64,000 nucleotides of DNA. Source: Gluconobacter sp. P1C6_b. Lineage in GTDB: Bacteria; Pseudomonadota; Alphaproteobacteria; Acetobacterales; Acetobacteraceae. Under the pieces are notes generated by a model, which was not told the origin of the DNA, did no database searches, and was given only the letters and a program-made list of their open reading frames with translations. The DNA lies in the NCBI RefSeq assembly GCF_018811945.1, contig NZ_JACRVU010000007.1, positions 8,198 through 72,197 of the forward strand, given 5' to 3'. Shown here in pieces: positions 27,475 through 36,480 of the stretch (position 1 is the first letter of the stretch; each line of letters starts with the position of its first letter). Both the position numbers and the translations under genes were made by a program.

Positions 27475-28284
27475 ATGCGTCCTGCCTTTCGTCTGCCCGC
27501 GGCACTGCTCCTGTGTGCGACTGTTCTTTCCGCCTGCGCACCTGCGGCGCATACGTCCGCTACCGCCCAGGGCGGCATCCTGCCTGACAGTGCGGCTCCG
27601 GACGAGCGCCTCGTCCTGGCTCCGCCGCCCGCCCCCGGAAGTGCTGCGCAGAGTGATGACGACCGGGTGTTTCATGTCACGCGTGCGCTGAAGGATACGC
27701 CGCGCTGGAAACTGGCGCAGAGCGATGCAGATCTGGATCCGGCGCATCTGGTCCGGGATTTCTCCTGTGCGGCGGGTTTCGAGATCGATCTGGCAAAGGC
27801 GCCGCATCTGGCCCGCGTGCTGGAGCGGATACGCCATGCTGTCGGACACCGGACTTCGGACGTGAAGAAATACTGGCACCGTACGCGGCCGTTCGTGGGC
27901 ACGAATCTGCCGATCTGTACGTCTCCCGAAGGTCTGGGGCTGAACGCGTCCTATCCGTCAGGTCATACGACGGCGGGATACGGGATGGCGCTGCTTCTGG
28001 CGCATCTGATGCCGGAACATGCCTCGGCCATTCTCCAGCGCGGGCGTGTGTTCGGGGAAAGCCGGATCGTCTGCGGGGCGCACTGGAAGTCGGATGTTCA
28101 GGCAGGATATCTGAACGCGTCCTCGCTGATGGACGTGCTGCTGGCGCGGCCGGAACTTCAGGACGATCTGGCGTCGGCGCGGCAGGAACTGCTGGCCATG
28201 CAGGGAACGGCCCCGGCTCCTGAAGCGGGGACGTGTGCCGTCGAGCATGACGCCGCGATCCATTCCCTGCTCACCGAACCTTAA
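27475..28284 (+). CDS. Class A acid phosphatase (PAP2 family), lipoprotein or exported
   Basis: A 269-residue periplasmic phosphatase. The N-terminus is a signal peptide ending in the lipobox VLSACA. The vanadium-type phosphatase motifs are complete: KYWHRTRPF (K-x6-RP), YPSGHTTAG (PSGH) and GESRIVCGAHWKSD (SR-x5-H-x3-D). The enzyme hydrolyses phosphate monoesters in the envelope, and the class often works at acid pH, suiting an acid-producing host. It is probably monocistronic, since a bidirectional terminator follows. Confidence 0.92.
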   Translation: MRPAFRLPAALLLCATVLSACAPAAHTSATAQGGILPDSAAPDERLVLAPPPAPGSAAQSDDDRVFHVTRALKDTPRWKLAQSDADLDPAHLVRDFSCAAGFEIDLAKAPHLARVLERIRHAVGHRTSDVKKYWHRTRPFVGTNLPICTSPEGLGLNASYPSGHTTAGYGMALLLAHLMPEHASAILQRGRVFGESRIVCGAHWKSDVQAGYLNASSLMDVLLARPELQDDLASARQELLAMQGTAPAPEAGTCAVEHDAAIHSLLTEP

Positions 28285-28291
28285 GTTCGTG

Positions 28292-28321
28292 ACAGGTGCC
28301 CGGAGGGATCAGGGCACCTGT
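28292..28321. terminator. Bidirectional terminator between acid phosphatase and ClC
   Basis: A perfect 10-bp stem, ACAGGTGCCC with GGGCACCTGT, and a 10-nt loop. A short TTTCCT follows on the plus strand. The 3' arm lies inside the last codons of the convergent ClC gene, so it may end transcription in both directions. Confidence 0.65.
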
Positions 28322-29751
28322 TTCCTGTCAGCAGGCGGTGGATGATTATGGTGAGCGCCTCGGTCATTGGCTTCCATGAAGCGGTCGGCCAGACTGCTGT
28401 AGAGCGAATGCGGGCAGATCATTTTTGAGACGCCGAATGCCAGAAAGGACGTGGCCAGAAGCGCCAGCGTGACCTGCTGGTTGTCGCACATTTCCATGAC
28501 GATGATCGTTGCTGTCAGGGGCGACTGCGACATGCCGCAGAAATACGCCACCGTACCAAGCAGTACGACTGCGCCGGGCGTAGTGTGGGGCAGGAACTGC
28601 TCCACCCAGCCGCCGATCCCCGCCCCGATGGCGAGCGAGGGCGCGAACATGCCGCCCGGGATGCCGGAGCAGTACGAGACGATCATCGCCAGATATTTGA
28701 GGATGAAGAACGAGGCCGGGTAGTGCTCGGTCCCGTTGAAGATGGCGCGGGCCTGATCATAGCCCGTGCCATAAGTCGCCCCCTTGGAGACAAGGCCGAT
28801 CAGGGCCAGCACGAATCCGCAGGCTGCGGCAAAGGCGATCGGGCGTTTGGCAGCGAACTGCCCCACCCTTCCGGGAATGCCGCGTGAGGCCTTGATGAGA
28901 ATGGCCGAGAAGCTGCCTCCTGCAAGGCCACCGAGGATGCCGCAGGTCAGCACCGCGATCCATGCCGTGCCGACCGGCACGTCCACATCCGCATGGCCGA
29001 AATAGGTGTAATTGCCGATCAGCGCGATGGCGGTGACACCGGACAGAACCACGACGGTCAGGGTACGCCCCGAGGCCTTCTGCTCGAAGGAGTGGGATAG
29101 CTCTTCGATGGCGAACATGATTCCCGCGAGCGGCGTGTTGAAGGCGGCGGCCATGCCGGCAGCCCCACCGGCCAGAATCATGCTGCGCCGTGCGGTGATG
29201 TTCGACTGTCCAAGCAGCCGGGAGAAGGCGTGCATGATGGACGCGCCGACCTGTACGCTGGGGCCTTCACGGCCAATGGATGCGCCGCAGATCAGCCCGA
29301 AAGACGTCAGCAGGATTTTGCCAAGGGACGTCTTGAGAGACAGGACGCGGTCCACGACGGCAACGTTCTCGATGTGTAGTGTCGCGATCGTCTGCGGGAT
29401 GCCGGAGCCCTGCGCGCCCTTGAAGATGGTGCGTGTGGCCCAGGTGATGAGGGCGAGTCCTGCAGGAGCGACAACCAGCATGGCGGTGGGGTGCCAGCCT
29501 ACGATCTGATGGCGTACACCTGCCGCCCAGTCACCCAGCCGGGCGAACAGGACCGCCACGATGCCCACCAGAACCGCACCCACCCAGTAGACCGCTGTGC
29601 GGCGCCACTGGTGCGTCGTGACCTTCGCCGAGCGTCGCAGATGCAGGATGCGGTCCTTGCGGCGCATGGCATGCTGCGAGGAGCGGGCTTCCGGGAACGG
29701 AGGCTCGGGCGGGACGGCGGCGACGGGTGAAGGAGGCGGTGTATCAGCCAA
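28309..29751 (-). CDS. ClC-family chloride channel/transporter
   Basis: A 480-residue integral membrane protein with the ClC filter motifs GSGIPQ (115-120), GREGPSVQ (160-167) and GGMFAPS. The gating glutamate is Glu162. A second acidic pair at 216-217 (FAIEEL) corresponds to the internal proton glutamate of ClC-ec1, so a Cl-/H+ exchanger is more likely than a channel. An N-terminal cytoplasmic extension rich in Pro precedes the first helix. In E. coli such exchangers help extreme acid resistance, which would fit this host. It overlaps the bidirectional terminator at its 3' end. Confidence 0.9.
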   Translation of the reverse strand: MADTPPPSPVAAVPPEPPFPEARSSQHAMRRKDRILHLRRSAKVTTHQWRRTAVYWVGAVLVGIVAVLFARLGDWAAGVRHQIVGWHPTAMLVVAPAGLALITWATRTIFKGAQGSGIPQTIATLHIENVAVVDRVLSLKTSLGKILLTSFGLICGASIGREGPSVQVGASIMHAFSRLLGQSNITARRSMILAGGAAGMAAAFNTPLAGIMFAIEELSHSFEQKASGRTLTVVVLSGVTAIALIGNYTYFGHADVDVPVGTAWIAVLTCGILGGLAGGSFSAILIKASRGIPGRVGQFAAKRPIAFAAACGFVLALIGLVSKGATYGTGYDQARAIFNGTEHYPASFFILKYLAMIVSYCSGIPGGMFAPSLAIGAGIGGWVEQFLPHTTPGAVVLLGTVAYFCGMSQSPLTATIIVMEMCDNQQVTLALLATSFLAFGVSKMICPHSLYSSLADRFMEANDRGAHHNHPPPADRKQVP

Positions 29752-29949
29752 TATTCGGACGTCCGGGAGGGAGGGGCGGGGTGTGGAAGAGACGCCCGGT
29801 TCAGGCCCGTGCGCTGATGTTCTGCACGTGCCATTAACGCGGGAAAGGGGTCAAGAGTTCTTGCCCGATGGGGGGCAGGGGGCTCAATCCGTCTGGATAT
29901 GTGTCATAAACCGCACAGTCTGATGCGGATTCTCCGCAGTCATGGTGGG

Positions 29950-30843
29950 TTATGTCAGGACGAGCGCACCGGAATGCTTGGCCTTGTCTTCGGGCTCAAC
30001 ATGGATGTGAATGGAGGCTCGGCCGAGTTCGGAGCGGATGGCGGCTTCGATCTGGTCGCAGATCTCGTGGGCATCGTGCACCGTGAGCGTGCTCGGAACC
30101 ACGAGGTGGAACTCCACGAAAGACAGGGCGCCAACCTTGCGGATGCGCAGGTCATGGGCCTCGAGCGCACCCGTGGCGCTCTCGGAAATGACAGCCTTGA
30201 CCGCATCCATCTGCTCGGGCGAAGGGGCTTCATCCATCAGCCCGGACAGGGAGTGCTTCATCATGGAGAAGCCCGCGCGCATGACGTTCAGCGCCACCAG
30301 TGCGGACAGTACGGCATCGAGCCGGTCCCATTTGAGCAGCGGGATCAGCGAGACGCCGATCACGAGCGCGATCGTGGCCCAGACATCCGACACGACATGC
30401 TCGCCCGCGGCCTGAAGCGCCTGTGAGGACTGTTTGCGGCCGACCGTGATCAGGGTGCGGCCCCATGCGAGATTGACCAGACCGGCCAGCGCGTTGAGCG
30501 CCACGCCCTGGAAGGGTGCATTGACCGGTTCGGGATGGCGCCAGTCATGGATGGCAATGACCAGAATGCCGATGGCCGTGAGGACGACCAGCACGCCTTC
30601 GATGACTGCGGAAAGATATTCCGCCTTGCCGTGACCGTAGGGGTGGTTGTCATCGGCGGGCATGGCCGCGACGGACATGGCCCAGAGCGTGCCGACGGCT
30701 GCGACGACATTCAGAATGGTCTCGATCGCGTCCGAAAGCAGGGCTTCCGAGCCCGAGACCACGTAGGCCGCGTATTTGATGGCCAGCACCACCACACTCA
30801 GCACGATGGAGGCGCGGGCGACCTTGATGCGGGTGGATGTCAT
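29950..30843 (-). CDS. Cation diffusion facilitator (E-x3-N type)
   Basis: A 297-residue CDF transporter with six helices and a C-terminal cytoplasmic domain (VEFHLVVPSTLTVHDAHEI). The loop PADDNHPYGHGKAEY is typical of the family. By distance to PADDNH, the first metal-site residues of helix 2 are Glu and Asn in the segment ETILN, not the Asp-x3-Asp of E. coli FieF, while helix 5 retains His-x3-Asp (EHVVSD). The exported metal is therefore uncertain. It lies downstream of the zinc-type CDF gene with only 9 bp between them, and 198 bp upstream of the ClC gene. Confidence 0.88.
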   Translation of the reverse strand: MTSTRIKVARASIVLSVVVLAIKYAAYVVSGSEALLSDAIETILNVVAAVGTLWAMSVAAMPADDNHPYGHGKAEYLSAVIEGVLVVLTAIGILVIAIHDWRHPEPVNAPFQGVALNALAGLVNLAWGRTLITVGRKQSSQALQAAGEHVVSDVWATIALVIGVSLIPLLKWDRLDAVLSALVALNVMRAGFSMMKHSLSGLMDEAPSPEQMDAVKAVISESATGALEAHDLRIRKVGALSFVEFHLVVPSTLTVHDAHEICDQIEAAIRSELGRASIHIHVEPEDKAKHSGALVLT

Positions 30844-30852
30844 GACAGGTCC

Positions 30853-31908
30853 TCAGCAGCAGGGCTGGTGCGTGTCGCAGACCGAGGGCTGTGTTTCAAG
30901 CTGAAAAGTGGGATGGGCGATATCAAAACGCGTCCGGACCAGTTCTGCGGCGCGGGCGATGACAAGATCCGTGCTGACGGGTTTCGTGGGATCGCAGACG
31001 AGATGGACAGTCAGGGCCGTCTCGGTCGTGCTCATGGCCCAGATGTGCAGGTGATGCAGTTCGGAGACGCCATCAAGCGACAGGAGGGCGGCCTGCACGG
31101 CATCAGGATCGATCCCTGCCGGAACCGCATCAAGCGCCAGATCCAGCGAACTTCGCAGCAGCGACCATGTTCCGATCACAATGGAGACGGAGACGATCAG
31201 GCTCATGATCGGATCGATCATCGTGTAGCCCGTGAACGCGATCAGCAGTCCCGCGATGACGACTGAAAAGGCCATGACAGCATCGGCCGCCATGTGCAGG
31301 AATGCGCCGCGCACGTTGAGATCGCTCGAGGCGCCTTTCATGAAGAGCAGGGCTGTCACGGCATTGACGGCGATCCCGACCAGCGCGACCCAGCTGATGA
31401 CCTCGCCCTGGACATTCTGGTGCGAGAACAGGCGCAGGACGGATTCCCAGACGATGCCACCGGTGACGAGCAGCAGGATCATGGCGTTCGCGAGAGCCGA
31501 GAGGATTGTCGAGCGTCGCAGGCCGTAGGTAAACCGCGCGCTGGACGGGCGCGTGGCGAGAACCTGCGCCAGCCAGGCGCCCGCGAGACCAAGCACGTCC
31601 GACAGGTTGTGGCCCGCATCGGCCAGAAGGGACAGCGAATGCGCCCAGACGCCCCACAGGGCCTCACCCGCGACATAGGCCGTGTTCAGGGTGATGCCGA
31701 CTGCAAACGCCATGCCGAAACTGGCGGGAGCATGGACGTGCTGGTGGCCGAATCCGAAACCGTGGCTGTGCCCGTCGCAATGGTCGTGATCATGGTGATG
31801 GTCATCATGATCGTGGTCCGCATGGTCATGTGCGTGATGCTCATGCGGAACGGTGGTGCCATGATGAGCGTGATCGCAGGCGCAGTCGTGATGGGGATCC
31901 GGGGTCAT
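30853..31908 (-). CDS. Zinc-type cation diffusion facilitator with His-rich N-terminus
   Basis: The 351-residue protein begins with about 60 residues dense in His, Asp and Cys (HHDCACDHAHH and long His/Asp runs), likely a metal-binding tail. The metal sites HNLSD in helix 2 and HMAAD in helix 5 are the His-x3-Asp type of ZitB/CzcD zinc exporters. The C-terminus ends in QPCC, giving another possible metal ligand. It is probably a zinc (or cobalt/cadmium) efflux pump in the inner membrane. It leads an operon with the second CDF. The start is at the upstream ATG at 31908; divergent PfpI lies 159 bp away. Confidence 0.92.
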   Translation of the reverse strand: MTPDPHHDCACDHAHHGTTVPHEHHAHDHADHDHDDHHHDHDHCDGHSHGFGFGHQHVHAPASFGMAFAVGITLNTAYVAGEALWGVWAHSLSLLADAGHNLSDVLGLAGAWLAQVLATRPSSARFTYGLRRSTILSALANAMILLLVTGGIVWESVLRLFSHQNVQGEVISWVALVGIAVNAVTALLFMKGASSDLNVRGAFLHMAADAVMAFSVVIAGLLIAFTGYTMIDPIMSLIVSVSIVIGTWSLLRSSLDLALDAVPAGIDPDAVQAALLSLDGVSELHHLHIWAMSTTETALTVHLVCDPTKPVSTDLVIARAAELVRTRFDIAHPTFQLETQPSVCDTHQPCC

Positions 31909-32067
31909 GGAGGCCAGTGCTGTGAGAATTGAAAGCCGACCTTACTGCATGTGAGGCGGCCGTCCCATATCTATTGCCGAACCGTGCATGGCATGGTGTC
32001 GTGACTGATATGAACGGCAGCGCTCCTGATGCGTCAGGATGTGCACACGAAGAAGGATAAAGAGACG

Positions 32068-32649
32068 ATGGCTGAAAAGCGTATTCTCATGATCGCGGGT
32101 GATTTCGTCGAGGATTATGAAATCATGGTGCCGTTCCAGATGCTGCTTCTGGTCGGGCACAAGGTGGATGTCGTTTCGCCGGGCAAGAAGTCCGGAGAGC
32201 TGGTCGTCACGGCCATTCATGATTTCGAGGGGCACCAGACCTATACCGAAAAGCGCGGCCATAACTTCACGCTGAACGCGACCTATGCGGGCGTGACGGC
32301 CGGTGCCTATGACGCGCTGGTCATTCCGGGCGGTCGTGCGCCGGAACAGCTCAGCACTGATGAAAGCGTGCTGGATCTGGTCCGCGCTTTTGTGGAGAGC
32401 GGCAAGCCGGTTGCGGCAGTGTGTCACGGTCCGCAGCTTCTGGCGGCAGCGGGTGTCATCAAGGGAAAGAAGATTTCGGCCTATCCGGCATGCCGGGCGG
32501 AAGTGCTGCTCGCCGGTGCCGAGTACCAGTCCGTCCCGATGGATGGTGCGGTGACGGACGGGCAGTTCGTGACGGGACCGGCCTGGCCTGCGCATCCGGC
32601 CTGGATCGGACAGTTCCTCAAGGTTCTGGGCACGCAGATCACGCCGTAA
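32068..32649 (+). CDS. DJ-1/PfpI-family protein
   Basis: A 193-residue class I glutamine-amidotransferase-like protein. The nucleophile Cys sits in AAVCHGPQLLAAAG, and VIPGGRAPEQL is the glycine-rich oxyanion strand. Family members act as proteases, deglycases or chaperones; the activity here is not decided by sequence. The ATG at 32068 is chosen because of a GAAGGA sequence upstream; the in-frame extension to 32029 has no such signal. A small palindrome (CCTGATGCGTCAGG, 32025-32038) lies upstream and could be an operator. Confidence 0.87.
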   Translation: MAEKRILMIAGDFVEDYEIMVPFQMLLLVGHKVDVVSPGKKSGELVVTAIHDFEGHQTYTEKRGHNFTLNATYAGVTAGAYDALVIPGGRAPEQLSTDESVLDLVRAFVESGKPVAAVCHGPQLLAAAGVIKGKKISAYPACRAEVLLAGAEYQSVPMDGAVTDGQFVTGPAWPAHPAWIGQFLKVLGTQITP

Positions 32650-32713
32650 GGGATTCACCGGCGGCGTTCACAACACTGTGGCGAAACGCGGCCTGAAATC
32701 GTAGAGAGGAAGC

Positions 32714-33331
32714 ATGACGACTTCCTCTCATTCTCCCGATCCGCAGTCCACCCGACGTACCGGCAGTTTCGGCCGTGCCGAAGGCTTCATGGAGCGCGCC
32801 TTCTTTGCGACCCGATGGATCGCCGCACCGCTCTATTTCGGCCTGACGATCGGGCTGCTGCTGGTGGCGTTCAAGTTTTTCCAGCAACTGATCGGGCTGG
32901 TGCTGAAGGCGACGGGGCTGGATTTCGACGACGTGTTCGTCGGCGTGCTGGACCTGATCGATTTGGTCCTGCTGGCCAATCTTCTGCTGATCGTGATGTT
33001 CTCAGGCTACGAGAACTTCGTTTCCCGCCTCGATATCCGTACGCACGAAGATTATCCGAGCTGGATCGGGCATGTCACGTTCGGGGACATCAAGATCAAG
33101 CTCATGGCGTCGATCGTGGCGATGTCCGCGATCCATGTACTGGCCGATTTCATCCGCGTGGATGAAACGTCAACGCGCGCTCTGGAATGGAGCGTTGGCA
33201 TCCATCTGGCCTTCGTCGTGTCCGGTGTGCTGATGGCCATCATGGACCGGATCATGGAAGGCTCGCCTGACACGCATCACGCTGATCCTGCACCGCCTGT
33301 CTCGAAAACGGCAGGAGACGGGCACCACTGA
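32714..33331 (+). CDS. UPF0114/YqhA-family membrane protein
   Basis: A 205-residue inner-membrane protein. It matches the UPF0114 family: ERAFFATRWIAAPLYFGLTI, VFVGVLDLIDLVLLANLLL, FSGYENFVSR and WIGHVTFGDIKIKLMASI are the conserved segments. It has four hydrophobic helices; function is unknown in this family. The stop codon overlaps the start of the following FAD enzyme by one base (TGATG), implying coupled translation. Confidence 0.88.
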   Translation: MTTSSHSPDPQSTRRTGSFGRAEGFMERAFFATRWIAAPLYFGLTIGLLLVAFKFFQQLIGLVLKATGLDFDDVFVGVLDLIDLVLLANLLLIVMFSGYENFVSRLDIRTHEDYPSWIGHVTFGDIKIKLMASIVAMSAIHVLADFIRVDETSTRALEWSVGIHLAFVVSGVLMAIMDRIMEGSPDTHHADPAPPVSKTAGDGHH

Positions 33332-34938
33332 TGATCCGCATTACCGAACTGCGCCTGTCACTGGACCATCCGGAGGAGGCTTTGTGCGAAGCAGTGCTCG
33401 CGCGCCTGAACATTGCCCCTGAAGACCTGAAGTCCCTGCATGTCGCGCGTCGTGGATATGATGCCCGCAAGCGCGGCCATATCGTGCTGGTCTATAATGT
33501 GGACTGCGATGTTGCTGACGAGGCTGCGGTGCTGGCAGCGCATGAGGGCGACCAGCATGTGCGTCCGACGCCGGACACGACGTATCATGCGCCGAAAGCG
33601 ACGTTGCCTGAAGGCATGCCGCGTCCTGTCGTGATCGGCGCGGGACCGTGCGGGATTATGGCGGCGCTAACGCTGGCACAGGCCGGGCTGAAACCCATCA
33701 TCATCGAGCGTGGTAAGGACGTAAAGGCGCGGACAGTCGATACGTTTGCCCTGTGGCGCAAATCCGTCCTGACGCCTGAGAGTAACGTGCAGTTCGGCGA
33801 AGGCGGAGCTGGGACGTTCTCGGACGGCAAGCTCTATTCGGGTGTTTCGGACCCGCGACATCTGGGGCGGCATGTTCTGGAAGAATTCGTACGGGCGGGA
33901 GCTCCGGAAGAAATCCTGACCATTTCCAAGCCGCATATCGGCACGTTCCGTCTGGTCACGATGGTCATGTTTATCCGTGCCGAGATCGAGCGTCTGGGCG
34001 GCGAGTACCGTTTCGAGACCCGTGTCGAAGGGTTCGAAATGGAAGGTGAGGGCACGGAGCGTCGTCTGCGCGGCCTGCATCTGTCCAGTGGCGAAACGCT
34101 GCCGGCGGAACGTGTCATTCTGGCTGTCGGACACTCGGCGCGTGATACGTTCGAGATGCTTCGCGACGCTCAGGTGGAAATGGACGCCAAGCCGTTCTCT
34201 ATTGGTGTGCGGATCGAGCATCCGCAGTCAGTGATCGACGTGGCCCGTTTCGGGGCGAGCGCCGGGCATGAAATGCTGGGGGCGGCGGATTACAAACTCG
34301 TCCATCATGCGTCGAATGGCCGTGCGGTCTATTCGTTCTGCATGTGCCCGGGAGGGCAGGTCGTGGCGGCGACATCCGAAGAAGGACAGGTCGTTACCAA
34401 CGGCATGAGCCAGTATTCGCGGGCCGAGCGCAATGCCAATAGCGGCATCGTCGTCGAGGTGAAGCCCGAGCTGGATTTCCCGGACGACGTACTGGGTGGC
34501 ATGGCCTTCCAGAGGAAATGGGAAAAAGCGGCGTTCGTTGCGGGGGGCAACAACTACAATGCCCCGGCCCAGAGGGTCGGAGATTTTCTGGCCGCTCGCC
34601 CGTCCACATCGCTTGGTGCGGTAGTGCCATCCTATCAGCCGGGTGTGACGCCGACGGATCTGACGAAATGCCTGCCGACTTTCGTGACGGATGCCATCCG
34701 CGAGGCCCTGCCGCAGTTCGAGCGCAAGCTGCGCGGATTTTCGATGGAAGATGCGGTCATGACCGGCGTGGAAACGCGGACGTCCTCTCCGATCCGTCTG
34801 CGGCGTGACCGTGAGGGCCAGAGTCCGACATTGCGGGGTCTGTTTCCGGCCGGTGAGGGCGCAGGATACGCTGGTGGGATCCTGTCCGCCGGGATTGACG
34901 GCATCCGTGCGGCGGAGTGGCTGGCGGCCTCGCTTTAA
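33331..34938 (+). CDS. FAD-dependent oxidoreductase (BFD-like N-domain family)
   Basis: A 535-residue flavoprotein. After an N-terminal ~95-residue domain (RARYDARKR-like GYDARKRGHIVLVYNVD), an FAD Rossmann motif VVIGAGPCGIMAALTLAQAG is followed by IIIERGKDVKARTVD, VQFGEGGAGTFSDGKLYSG, FCMCPGGQVVAA and near the end LFPAGEGAGYAGGILSAGID. This matches the family often annotated as NAD(P)/FAD-dependent oxidoreductases of unknown substrate. It is coupled to the YqhA gene. The stop overlaps that of the convergent MFS gene. Confidence 0.88.
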   Translation: MIRITELRLSLDHPEEALCEAVLARLNIAPEDLKSLHVARRGYDARKRGHIVLVYNVDCDVADEAAVLAAHEGDQHVRPTPDTTYHAPKATLPEGMPRPVVIGAGPCGIMAALTLAQAGLKPIIIERGKDVKARTVDTFALWRKSVLTPESNVQFGEGGAGTFSDGKLYSGVSDPRHLGRHVLEEFVRAGAPEEILTISKPHIGTFRLVTMVMFIRAEIERLGGEYRFETRVEGFEMEGEGTERRLRGLHLSSGETLPAERVILAVGHSARDTFEMLRDAQVEMDAKPFSIGVRIEHPQSVIDVARFGASAGHEMLGAADYKLVHHASNGRAVYSFCMCPGGQVVAATSEEGQVVTNGMSQYSRAERNANSGIVVEVKPELDFPDDVLGGMAFQRKWEKAAFVAGGNNYNAPAQRVGDFLAARPSTSLGAVVPSYQPGVTPTDLTKCLPTFVTDAIREALPQFERKLRGFSMEDAVMTGVETRTSSPIRLRRDREGQSPTLRGLFPAGEGAGYAGGILSAGIDGIRAAEWLAASL

Positions 34939-36218
34939 GAGGCCGTCTCGTCACCTTCCATATGTTCGCCCGGAAGTTCTTTCGGGCGGATAAGGGCGAT
35001 GGCACCGGTCACGAGGCTGGTGCCCAGTACGAAGATTTCCGCTGACAGCGGCAGGGTGAGGGCTGTGGGTCCGAACATGGGCACGAATTTCTGTGCCATG
35101 CCCTGCCCGATGGAGCCGAGCGCATAGCCCAGCCCCATGCCGAAGCTGCGTGTGTCGGACGGGAAGCGCTGCGCCAGATAATGTGGGACAAGCGCGAAGA
35201 TGCCTGAAGCGGCCCCGCCCATGACGAAGGCAGCGACCAGCAGCATGTTCCAGCCTGGGGCGCTCAGGAATGGCCAGATTGTCAGCATCACGACAACCAG
35301 CGCACTGAGCATGACGCGGACTTCCCCGAACCGCTCTGCCAGCCAGCCGCAGAAGACCTTTCCGCTGAACGATCCGATGCAGTAGAGCGTAACCGGCCAG
35401 AAGACCGCCTGCTGGGTCAGATGATGGCTGCCGCGCAGAATTGTCGGATAATAGGTGTAGATCGCGGCTTTCTGGAATTCGAGAAAGCTCATGAACGCAA
35501 TGGCCTGAAAGGCTGCGCCCGTCAGACGGAATTTCGGACGCAACTGGGGCGGCGCATGCTCCTTTCGTCCCTGTGCCAGACGTGCTTCGCGGTTGCGAAG
35601 CCACACCGGGCTTTCTGGTACGCCAATCCGGATGAACAGCGCCAGAGCGGCGGGGGCCAGACCGATGAAGAACAGAACGCGCCAGCCGTAATGCGGCAGG
35701 ATCAGAGCCTGCACGCCGGCCGCGACAAAATAGCCGACTTCATAGCCGGACATCATGAGGGCGGAGGCCATGGGCCGTGTCCAGGCAGGGACGCTTTCCA
35801 TCAGAAGCGCGGCCGAGGCGGTCCATTCGCCCCCAAAGCCGATTCCGAACATGAACTGTACGGCCATGAGCACATAAAAGTGATGGGAGAGGCCTGTCAG
35901 AGCCGAAAAGACCGCAAACCAGATCACGCCGAGCATGAAGGCCGGCTTGCGACCGTAGCGGTCGGCCAGCCATCCCCAGCCGGTATTCCCGACAGCACGA
36001 CCGATGGACTGTCCCATCAGAACGGCCCCCAGATCGGCGATCGTACACCCGAAATCATGGGCGATGTCCGGCAGCGTGAACATGAGCGTCGTCTGGTCGA
36101 AAGCATCCAGAAACCAGCCCAGGAAAGACGCAAAAGTGACCTGCCAGTAGGGCAGGAGGGCGCTCAGGGAGCCTTGGGAAGAAGAGGTTACGGCGGAGCG
36201 GGTGGTGGCATCCGTCAT
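34935..36218 (-). CDS. MFS transporter (AAHS/SHS-like)
   Basis: The 427-residue protein has twelve predicted helices and the MFS signature GWLADRYGRKPAFMLG in loop 2-3, with the acidic-pair-containing GWFLDAFDQTTLMF in helix 1, typical of metabolite:H+ symporters such as SHS lactate or aromatic-acid transporters. The substrate is not determined. The start at 36218 (MTDATTRSAV) is preferred over longer frames because AGGA lies about 10 nt upstream and the extra N-terminus has no homology. It ends by overlapping the FAD enzyme stop by 3 bases. Confidence 0.88.
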   Translation of the reverse strand: MTDATTRSAVTSSSQGSLSALLPYWQVTFASFLGWFLDAFDQTTLMFTLPDIAHDFGCTIADLGAVLMGQSIGRAVGNTGWGWLADRYGRKPAFMLGVIWFAVFSALTGLSHHFYVLMAVQFMFGIGFGGEWTASAALLMESVPAWTRPMASALMMSGYEVGYFVAAGVQALILPHYGWRVLFFIGLAPAALALFIRIGVPESPVWLRNREARLAQGRKEHAPPQLRPKFRLTGAAFQAIAFMSFLEFQKAAIYTYYPTILRGSHHLTQQAVFWPVTLYCIGSFSGKVFCGWLAERFGEVRVMLSALVVVMLTIWPFLSAPGWNMLLVAAFVMGGAASGIFALVPHYLAQRFPSDTRSFGMGLGYALGSIGQGMAQKFVPMFGPTALTLPLSAEIFVLGTSLVTGAIALIRPKELPGEHMEGDETAS

Positions 36219-36480
36219 GCAGAATGGGTCCTGTTCCGGCATCGGAGAGAAGCCGTGCCGAAGGGGTGTCACAGGCCCGGAAGAACGTCCGGGCGGGAAA
36301 CCGTAACAGCTTTGTCCGGATTGATCGAACGAAGAGTTCGGGGGGCCAGGGAATGGATAGGCCGGGCGGGTATGAGAGCGCGACGTGTGCCCGGATCGCG
36401 CCATAAAAACCCATTCCATTAAGGAAAAATTAGGCTCTTGAGCGGCATTGTCCCCGACATGAAGAACGGAGGTGTCCGCA

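Noticed and set aside
29752-29949. A fluoride riboswitch upstream of the ClC gene
   Set aside because: The ClC protein has the GREGP chloride-type filter, and I see no recognisable fluoride-riboswitch core in this spacer.
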